From Gracilariopsis chorda (lineage: Eukaryota > Rhodophyta > Florideophyceae > Gracilariales > Gracilariaceae), in contig NBIV01000335.1 of NCBI GenBank assembly GCA_003194525.1, forward strand, positions 1-64,000: a DNA stretch of 64,000 nucleotides, given 5' to 3'. A model generated the notes under the pieces. It was not told the DNA's origin. It saw only the letters and a program-made list of their open reading frames with translations, and did no database searches. The position numbers and the translations under genes are program-made. Below are positions 55,860 through 64,000 of the stretch, piece by piece. The first letter of the stretch is position 1, and every line of letters begins with the position of its first letter.

Positions 55860-56174
55860 TGTTGGGTATGGTTGGGACCAGTTCTTTGTACTTTCAAGAA
55901 CCTCATCCCGTTTATATATGGAAGCGTACCTTGGCAAAACCCTGCCAAAATCAAAGGTACTTGTAACTTGTGGTCAAAGCTCTCTCACTGAGCCGCAGGG
56001 AACCACACATATTGGATATTACATCAACATGAATAGTATCGTACTATCTGCGGCCGAGATGTAGACACATCACCTCTCGTAACAATCTCATGTAACACCA
56101 GCGCGTCACATCACATATTGCAAGAGTGTTACGTGACAACATTGTGAGTGCTCAATTGCATACTGCTCACAACA
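55860..56174 (-). repeat. 5' LTR of the copia element
   Basis: 315 bp, about eight differences from the 3' LTR, followed by ATACG (56175-56179). Confidence 0.95.
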
Positions 56175-56179
56175 ATACG

Positions 56180-57400
56180 TTATACATTATATACCGCAAT
56201 TCTTACAATTCTGGCGGTACGAGGTCGAGACACTCCATGGGTTTACCGAACTACCACTAATAGTAATATAGTGCGGGTCCTACGCAGCAACTAACCTGGG
56301 TAGGACAGAACTACACACTGTGTAAGGTTGCGCAATGGTTCGCCACCTCATCTTCGCTTCGCTATAGGGCGTGTACGAGCTTCGCTACGGCGCATTCGCT
56401 GTCAAATTCCAGTTCGTCTTCCATACACCTACACCTCATGAAAGTCAGGCGATGCAAGAAATGCGCAAGATGGTGCCAATGTGAACACTTGGGGTTGGAA
56501 GTATGGTACGAATCGCATGCGGGGCACCTCATCCCCTCCAACGTCTTTGGGGACTACGTCCCTTTTCTGTGATGTACTACCTCAACATACTTCATTTGGA
56601 AGAGAAGTTTTGCTAACCTCTGGAAATCCGGGGTCTCATACTTTGGGCGATGCTCTATCAAGCAGTTAGTGCATTCGCCAAGAGAATGGGAGCGACTTTT
56701 CAAGTTGAGAGCTGTCTGCTCAGTTTTGGGGTGCGGTTTAAGTGGGGAGAAACGACGCTTTCGTCATAATTATTAGACCAATGGTCTGCAGTGCGTTGGA
56801 GAGTATCTCTGCCAACGGCAGTGAATCGGATAGACTTCAGAGCAGAGAATTCAGAGCAGCAGAAGCACAAGATTTGAAGACGAATTATGGAAGAGTCGTT
56901 GCGCCGTCAGTCTGTCCAATAAGATTGTTCAACATTTTGCACTTGTATGGTAAAAGTTTTGGGCTAATCACATGGCCAAGGGCAGTTTCGGTCAATCTTT
57001 TGAAGTGCCGACCCGGCATTCAAACGCACGGCAATTGGCCTTCAGAGGGCGCTAGCCCCCCGGAACCTTTATCAAATAAAGTAATTGTCCGATGATTTCA
57101 ATGGCCGCATGCCGCATACAGTAAAATCGTTTAATTCGGCATAGCAAGGCACTTGGTGCCAAAACTACAAATCTGCATTCAGATTAGTCCGCCGCGGCCT
57201 AGAATTAGATATATTCGCTATATATTGTTTTGTACGAAAAAAGGCTTTAAAATTTCAAAAAATTGAGGAGTATTTTGTCGAGGATGTGTTTTGAGATTTT
57301 TCGCCCGTACGCAGAAGGCATTGCCTTTTCAGCTGGTGGCGTCTATCCATATCAAAACAACAAGCCCTCGGAGTGCAATGGGGTGCCATGCATTCTGCAG
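56180..57400. other. unassigned DNA right of the copia element
   Basis: The first eight bases include the ATG (56187, minus) of the open frame split by the copia element. From about 56200 to 56470 the sequence has short GC-rich inverted pieces (CTTCGCTTCGCTA, GTCCTACGCAG/GGGTAGGAC) reminiscent of the solo-LTR-like family but without identifiable ends. The plus-strand frame at 56742-57095 has no motif. Confidence 0.3.
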
Positions 57401-58830
57401 AAGAAGAAACTTCTTCTTAAGCATGAAGCGTCGCTCGACTAAAGTCCAGTGGACTTAAATACACCTGTTTGGTGCGTCACACTTGTTAAGCGACTTTTAA
57501 TTACTTGCACTGCATTTGTCTTTTGCCGAAACAACAATTCTCGTGTGATACCTCACACCTTTGACTGGATCGGACGCGACCGTGCACCCTAAGAAAAGTT
57601 TTGTTAAAAAGATATATGCCTTAGGAGGACGGATGAGCTCAGAGAATGAGTTGTGAGGGAGACCAAAAAGAAAAACGAATACCAAGAGAAGAAAGAGAGA
57701 GGACCGTGAGTAGGACCCTGAGTTCTCGGGCTCAAGTACTGATATGGATTTCTTGAAGGATGAGGAGCACCGTAAAGGGAGGAAACAGAGGAAGGAAAAC
57801 CACAGGCAGAAGGTGAAGAAAAAAATTAAAAGTAACACCAGACGGTATATCTCATCTGGGTACAATGAGTCCGAGACGAATTTGGACCTGGAGAATCTTC
57901 GGCAGTTGAATTATTTGTTCTCCAAAGCGTTTGATTACAGAACCTACAGGTTACGGAACCAAGATTCTGATTACACTTCACAGGTAGCTCAGAAAATTGC
58001 CAAGCAGCAAAAACGGCTTAATTTCGAAATGGTTGATACTACCTTGACAGGTGATTATCTTATTGTGATCATTGAATTGCTTCAGGGGTTCAAGATCGCT
58101 TTTGACCAGAACGGTTTTCCAACAGGCGCAGCTATACGGTTGCTTTAATTCTAATGGAAAGAGCAGGTTGCATCTCTGCTTTACAGTAGAATGCAAGGGA
58201 ACACCACCTCGGTTGATGAGGACCAAACAGAAATGCTTCGAACTCACCAGCAGGTGGGAAACTGCCTTTTGAAAACCTTTGCGACCCATGAGGATATTGA
58301 GGAAGCTTATGCCGAGCTTCTCTCTTAGCATCAGAGGTCAGGATAAACCGAGTTGGAATTCGTGAAATCGTTGTTCGAAATGGTCTCCCGTTTTGGTAAT
58401 GTGTTTCGTACAACTCGTTTGAAGTCATTTTTAAGTGATAACATCGACAAATCCATTAGATCGCAGGTGAGAAATCACTTTTCCACGAAGCAAAAGGTGG
58501 ATTATAACGGGGTGGCCTGGTATGCCCAAGCCCTTGGAGATACTCACCGAGCCTATCGAAGACAGCCCAGCGCGGTGATCAATCCTGTTAACGATAAAAC
58601 GAAACGGCGCATGTTGAAGGTGGATTACTCGTCACCCTCCGAGAAGACGGCGAACGTTGTCAAAGCAGTTGGGTTTATGGTTCATTTGCTACACATTGGA
58701 CCCGCCTCCACATCGGTTTCTCCATCATCCACTTGGACGTCCACATTTGCAGCCTCAACCGCGAGGGTATCAAAACCAGCCAAACAGTTCTTCGTTCCCG
58801 ACCAAAGGGCGTGCCCAACATAAACGTTTG
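57400..58830 (+). pseudogene. gag-like remnant of an LTR-type element, plus strand
   Basis: Fossil. The translated stretch has a Lys-rich start, a helical Gag-like core (LTGDYLIVIIELLQGFKIAFDQNG) and a further helical part near 58.4-58.6 kb. The pattern F-x-G-x2-P/Y-x5-LL-x2-F-x3-A-x-D-x-N-G is shared with the opposite-strand remnant at 60.9-61.8 kb. No LTRs, pol or duplications identified; broken in several places. Confidence 0.5.
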
Positions 58831-60874
58831 GTAGGACCACACTACAGAGTCAGCAGTTCGTACCATACGGCTCGCGTCCAACCCATGAACCGATAGCAGA
58901 TGCGCGGAACCTGGATGGCTTTGATGGATCCAACCACTTGGAATCTCTTTTTTGTGTCTTTCCTATCACCTCACCACTCGGCTCTGACACGTCCGAATGT
59001 CACCGCTCAGGTTTGTAGTACAGTGGGTACTATGCATGCTACTAAAGATGGGCTGTTACGGAAGATTCCTAACAGAGTACTCCTATTTTCTATCTAATGA
59101 CACGTGGCATACCACCCCAGCGGAACCGTGTTAGCGGACAGTAATTCTATTAGATAGAATAACCTAACTTTGATTTTGTAGGGTACAGTGATACTTTCTG
59201 TCAAGGTCAGCTCGCAACACTGTATATAGTGCGCCGATGAACGCTCCACCTTTTGTGAAGTAAACCAAGCACCCTCGCGGCTTGTTCTAGTTTGTTTGGT
59301 TCAACCTCGTGATACGCACCTTCAGATACACTATTACGTCATCCCCTAGGTTTGTTTTCTAAGCTGTCGATACCCAGCGCGTACTATAGCAGCGCCTGTA
59401 GAATTATTGTCCGCCCAGTGAACTCGCTCTCCGCTTAATGCCTGCAGATCTGCTTTCAGGATTCCTTTGGTCTCCGCTCCTATATTAGGGAGACCGCTAC
59501 CTATTGGAACCCATCTGTTAAGCGGAATCTAAAAGTCCTATTTTACGTAGGTTGTGCTCACCACTGGCTGTACCACAACTGGTCTCCGGACCAAGAAGAT
59601 TCGTTTCTTAAGGTATATAATACGGAGCGCGACAAAAAAAGCGCTACACTCGCCCCGAGTGGACCCCACTCGTAGTGGAATTCTTCTTTAAGCTGAATCG
59701 AAAATGGAAGCAAATCACCCCGACCTACTCCTCTGTGGACACTCGAGAACCTACCCCGGAGACCCCCTCTCATGCTCCTCAGGCGCCGGGCTCCCAAGAG
59801 GGATGCAGCAAGCGCAGCGCCCGTCAGGGACCCCCTGCCATGCTGTATGAACCTGAACGTCTCCTATGGAATGCTGGCTCCATTGTGGAACGGTTTCGAC
59901 AACACGTAAAGAGACTACACGACCCGAGTACAGCGGATACCTATGCTAAACCTCTGGAAAATGCCGCTGTGGAAGTTGAAGAACCCCAGACGGCGTCATA
60001 GTTGCCGCCGCCTCAGGAGTTCTAGGCGCAGGGCGCGATAGAACCCCATACACTTATCCACTCCATGGCCCCGCGCCTTACCGATTGGCTCTCGCAAGAG
60101 CTCGCCGAACGAATTCCTACAGTTGTGTTAGGAACGGAGGTGCAGTGGTTGAATTGGTTGGACGTCGATGGTGATGATCCGAGTTAGAAGTTCGGAAAAT
60201 CCATTGGGTTTTATATAGATTTTCTAGTCTAGTTCTATCAGTGCCACTAGTTGATGAGAATTCGTCCGAGGTAAACGGTATGATGCTTGGTGTTCGTGCT
60301 GGCCTCCGTACGCGACTGGGTTACCGGGTTCAGTGCCGGATCTAGTTGTTTGATGACTTGGCAAGTTCTATCAATGCTGATGATTTGTCATCAGACAAGG
60401 TCTTCGATGATCTGGCATGGACGCAGGGTTCCAGTGATGACTTGGCACGACTCCTTCGTGAATCTTTCATGAGCGTTCGATCCCTGCTGCACCGTGTGAA
60501 GTGTCTGCCAACGTTATGGGTAGTAGGCAACGTGAACTTTAGAGCCAATATGTTCACGTGGTCAACCAAGACTTCTTTGACATGAACATGTTGTCATGTA
60601 ATATTGACAGGGTGTCACGAAGATGTCAACTAGGCTTTGAGGCCAGTTTGGCATGGCAAATTGGTAACCGATTTCTTCAACAGATCGACTAGAATAAAAC
60701 TAGCTGATTTGTGCACGTTAGACCTGATGCTAGAGACAACTATATACAAAGAAAGGTAAATAATAACTAATTCTAACAGTGGGTACGTATGGCTGGTAAC
60801 AGACCTGCGATAAAGTATCCCTTCAGCAGACGTTCGGAAAAAACGCTTCCGCAACGGCGGAAACGTGTCCAAAG
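58831..60874. other. repeat-like DNA between two gag remnants
   Basis: About 59.08-59.65 kb resembles LTR or leader DNA (GC hairpins, CTATTAGATAG palindrome, TATATAGTGCGC and GTATATAATACG TATA-like strings), but no paired copy is in the window. A plus-strand frame at 59675-60001 begins with FKLNRKWKQITP and is Pro/Ser-rich, possibly another gag fragment. Nothing recognised from 60.0 to 60.87 kb. Confidence 0.3.
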
Positions 60875-62300
60875 TTAGTCAGCATAATCCGTTTCGTTCA
60901 CATTGGAACCTTGATGGTATCCAATCACGTCCTGATAGGCATCCATTATGTGGTCATCGGAGGCATAGGTCTCCAATAAATAGTGAACGACCTCAGGATA
61001 GGTTCTGAAGAATCCCCTGTCGCGGGCATCCACAGGATTGGCCGAGCCAGATATCTTGGCAACCACATGGTATTTCGCTTGACCACTGAAGAAGAACTGA
61101 AATAGATACATTGCAGCTCCTTCATGGATACCGTTCTGGTCACAGGCCACTTGGAACGAAATCAACAACCTGAGGACTGTAATGGGATCCTTCCCAGAAA
61201 ACTTGTCCTGGATGATCACTTGCATCCTCTTGGCCTACGTAGCAATATTCTTGGCGACCAATGAGATGTACTGCTTGGACCGATCCAACAGGCGGTACAT
61301 GTCCACGTTCAAAACCTTCTGGAAGAGCTCATTAGTCGTGGCCATTGGTCTGAGGCGCCGAACGTCTGACTCATCCGCATCGGTATCGGAGGTGCTGGAG
61401 GAGCCCGAATTTTCGTCATCACTGGAATCCGGGTGGTCTTTTTTCCGACGGCTCGACCTCTTTGACCTTTTGTTACTCTTCGTTTTCCTCTGGTCTTCTG
61501 CACTTCCAAAGTGCCTCGGAACAGGTTCTTCGCTGACCCGATGGTATTCCGCGGCATGCCGAATGCCGTATTGACCAATGGCCTCATCTTCCGCGCGGTC
61601 TCTCTGCCTCTGAGGTCTCTATACCCCAGCCGGTGGATGGTCCAATCGTTCATGACGGTTTCCCAGGCGAAGGTCTAGTTTTGTAGCTGCTCCCTGGGGT
61701 CCGGTCTGGTCTGACCGATGGTAAACAGACGGTCTACTATGAGAAACAGCTCGAGAGCTGTCGGGTTGGCCTAACTGGCGTGTGATTTCCACCTGAAGAG
61801 TCGTGGCGATTGACTCCACTAGCACATCTGAGTGAAGAACCTAAGGAATTAGTCGGTCAGCAAACACATAAAGGCGGTCGCAAAGTGCCCTACCCAACTG
61901 GTCCTATAGAAATTTCTTCACTTGGTTTTCACACCAAGAACGGAGTTGCCGACAAAGGTTAGCGGCAACATTGTTCACCATTTGGGCATTGGGGGCGAGT
62001 GTAGCTACGTCCTGAGGCTGTAGTGCAATATGTTTTTGGTCGACCATCTGGTTCAACGGTTAGACCCTCTGCCGAAGGCGATCGACCAATGGTGAATCCT
62101 GGATGAGTTGTTCGGGGTTGTCCACTGGGTCAATCGTCCGTCCACCGGAACGGCTGCGCGTGCTCCTGTGGTCACTTGCACTGTCCTTTCGGGTGGGTAC
62201 CAGTGCAGGAGTGTCCGAAGCGGCCACGGCGGCGGCTGTGGTTCCTTTTTAGGCGTCTGTTGTGGGGTTGGGGTCTTGTTTGTCCATGACCTCACGGTTG
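60875..62300 (-). pseudogene. gag-like remnant of an LTR-type element, minus strand
   Basis: Fossil. Near 60.9-61.2 kb the minus strand encodes a Gag-like core (FSGKDPITVLRLLISFQVAC, then DQNGIHEGAA), related in pattern to the remnant at 57.9-58.1 kb. Upstream parts (61.3-62.3 kb) are Arg/Ser/Pro-rich and in several phases. No pol, LTR pair or duplications seen. Broken. Confidence 0.5.
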
Positions 62301-62749
62301 CTTTGAAGTCAGAGACGGCGACAACTAGCCCAACGGTGAAACTCCTATTCGATTTCCTTTGGTGTTAAGATTCCAAACGACTGTCCCTGTAGGCTTCTAG
62401 GTCGGGAGACCAGAAGTAGTATAATACTAGTCCAAAAACCATGTGGGGATGTAGTACCTACTAGGTGTAGCGTTGGCAGAGTATGCGGTCTCTGACAAAG
62501 AGGATAAAAACCCGAAAACTAAGTGTCACGCAACCTATCACATCGCCGAGGTCTTCTCCTCCTTCGACCTTGCTCCGACTCCTTGATGTCCACCGTCAAC
62601 TTGCACTGCACGAAAGCCCTTCTTTCAGAAATAGCCGATACTACAACGCGAACTGTTATGTCTATTAGAAACTTCACTGAAACTTCCTAGACACTCTCGT
62701 ATCGAACAATATCCGGTCTCCATGGGACTAAACAAGAACTTACTTTGCC
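62301..62749. other. no gene recognised
   Basis: Short unbiased frames only. Confidence 0.3.
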
Positions 62750-63003
62750 TCATCGAAGGACGCTATCATCCATGCAGTGGATGTAGATCTGCACATTACA
62801 TTTGAAATGTTCACCTCGTTTATCATATTGAAACATCCTTTCATGGTTTTCGAAACAAGCAATGTCTACCATGTCTCCTCTCCCGATCTGTAGCGCCAGC
62901 CGATGCAAAAGGATCCTTCCTACAGAAAACTGCACCGCAGAAGATTCATTCCTGTTCGAGGTCGTTCGGTGGATGGTTGGCTCACCAAGACGCCATTTAG
63001 GAA
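62750..63003 (-). other. coding-like open frame, unknown
   Basis: 84-codon minus-strand frame ending in TGA at 62750, with balanced, protein-like composition (GRILLHRLALQIGRGDMVDI, then CFENHERMFQYDKRGEHFKC). A GTAAGT donor-like site lies just past the stop. It could be an exon of a host gene reaching beyond this window; no motif recognised. Confidence 0.25.
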
Positions 63004-64000
63004 GCTAACGAGTTTTCAAGCTTGCCACTCGAGATAAGCAGGGCTCTGCGTATTCCAAGCAGTCCATGGACGTTGAACAGGAACGTGACTGCTCCCAAAT
63101 GAACAGACTCTCACTAAAATACACTTCTCAGTTTCACTTCACCAAAGTGCTTCGTCCATGTAAACACATTCAAGACCTGGGTCTGTCGGAGACTGCCCAT
63201 CGTTAATAATCGCCCCTTCTGAAAGAGATTGGGTTTTCAATTCGAGCCCAAATTGCCACAGAAAAGCCGTCGATCCCTGTACGTTGTAAACGTATGGCGT
63301 AGAGTGTTGAATGAGCTCTACACGCTATACTGGGAGTTCTCGCACGCGAACGTTGTCCGTCGGGCGCCTACATCGCCCGCGATCGTCGGGTCGCCGTTGG
63401 CGTCTTGCAGCACAAGCGTTTACGCTTCCATCGCTCGCGCATCGGTTGGAGTCCAGAAGCGCAGAGCCAGACGTGTACGCGCCCCTTTAGCTTCGCGCCT
63501 CTCCTCATCCTGACGGTTGTGCTGCGCATGTACGGCACGCGCGTCGCATGCCGAGTTCTTCACATGGCTCCAGATGGGCACACGCCACCGCCGCCCCAAA
63601 TATTTTACAATAACGGGCAATTGCTCAAACAGCCACTTGCTGTACGTCACTCGCCAAGAGCTGGGCGCAGGTGCACCGCTCTTCAGTCCTTCCCTAGCTA
63701 GCAACCAGAAAAGGAACGAGTCCGCCAGCGTCGCTACGATCGAGCATCGTCGGAAACGCTTCGACACAAGACACAAAGATGAAGGGTTAAACCCTTTCCC
63801 TCCGCTGTCCTTGGCCACCATGTAACAATGTACTGTACACCAATCGCTTTCGCGTACCATTCGCAATTCACATTACGAACGGTACAAAGGATAACGTTTC
63901 CCTTGGGGAAAGTCTAGCAGAAACGTTGGACGAAGGTTAGAAGTTAGCGCTGGAGAATATATGCGATTGCTTCCCGTTGATGCTGGAAATAAGAGCAGCA
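63004..64000 (-). other. GC-rich stretch with a long open frame
   Basis: About 63.25-63.72 kb is GC- and CpG-rich. The minus-strand frame 63866-63420 (148 codons) has a hydrophobic/aromatic middle and an Arg-rich end, with no family match; plus-strand frames overlap it. It may be the edge of a host gene or simply GC-driven openness. The last 130 bases show nothing. Confidence 0.25.

Larger units (their letters stand above)
51440..56174 (-). mobile_element. Ty1/copia LTR retrotransposon, broken
   Basis: Fossil LTR retrotransposon on the minus strand: 315-bp LTRs (51440-51754 and 55860-56174, about 97-98% identical), 5-bp duplication ATACG (51435-51439 and 56175-56179). Order from the 5' LTR: a TGGTAGCATCGCGC primer-site candidate, gag with a CFKCGRKGHYKRDC knuckle (about 55.8-55.0 kb), protease (VDSGATSHM, near 54.9 kb), integrase (about 54.6-53.3 kb), RT with YVDD (about 53.2-52.3 kb) and RNase H (about 52.1-51.8 kb). 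Integrase before RT defines Ty1/copia. About six breaks; the youngest LTR element here by LTR identity. Confidence 0.95.

Noticed and set aside
60245-60285. hammerhead-ribozyme-like TGATGAG
   Set aside because: The required GAAA core and closing helices are missing.

Overview
This looks like nuclear DNA of a eukaryote with few, mostly intron-poor host genes buried in nested transposable elements. I lean towards a large-genome alga, possibly a red seaweed, but nothing here fixes the taxon. The standard genetic code fits the one clear host gene. The only host gene I call with good confidence is an intronless secreted CAP (SCP/PR-1) protein at 26.5-27.2 kb on the minus strand. Everything else that looks host-derived is a small candidate or a fragment.

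Layout. 1.7-9.0 kb: a minus-strand host gene split by a Ty3/gypsy element (1854-8190), which itself holds an 826-bp solo-LTR-like insert. 9.5-10.8 kb: further minus-strand coding-like fragments. 10.8-17.3 kb: a second, related Ty3/gypsy element on the plus strand, also holding an 826-bp insert and also lying inside an open frame. 17.5-19.2 kb: low-complexity DNA. 19.2-21.5 kb: a pogo/Tigger-like DNA transposon whose transposase frame has one amber stop. 22.5-26.1 kb: palindromic motif clusters, a broken Ulp1-like protease gene and a four-unit array of 65-bp hairpins. 26.5-28.1 kb: the CAP gene and a possible divergent small gene. 31.0-39.1 kb: an 8.1-kb Mutator-like element (MULE) with 9-bp target duplications and ~210-bp terminal inverted repeats. 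It carries remnants of a FAR1/MULE/SWIM transposase and of an Ulp1 (C48) protease, and has two solo-LTR-like inserts. 40.6-41.1 kb: a possible secreted-protein gene. 41.6-49.6 kb: a head-to-tail Helitron array with two 470-bp copies, one 6.7-kb RepHel copy and a diverged fourth 5' end. 51.4-56.2 kb: a Ty1/copia element. 57.4-62.3 kb: gag-like remnants in both orientations. 62.7-64 kb: weak coding-like frames.

The elements can be ordered in time. The gypsy LTR pairs are about 93-95% alike, the copia LTR pair about 97-98%, and the MULE inverted repeats about 85%. The two 826-bp inserts sit inside the gypsy elements and are younger than them. The most interesting signals are the Helitron array with a 1,811-codon frame broken only by four TGA codons, the protease-bearing MULE, the five-member solo-LTR-like family with exact target duplications, a palindrome across the LTR/internal boundary that changes in a compensating way between the two gypsy elements, and the 65-bp hairpin array next to the CAP gene.

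All identities are counts by eye; no alignment or database search was run.
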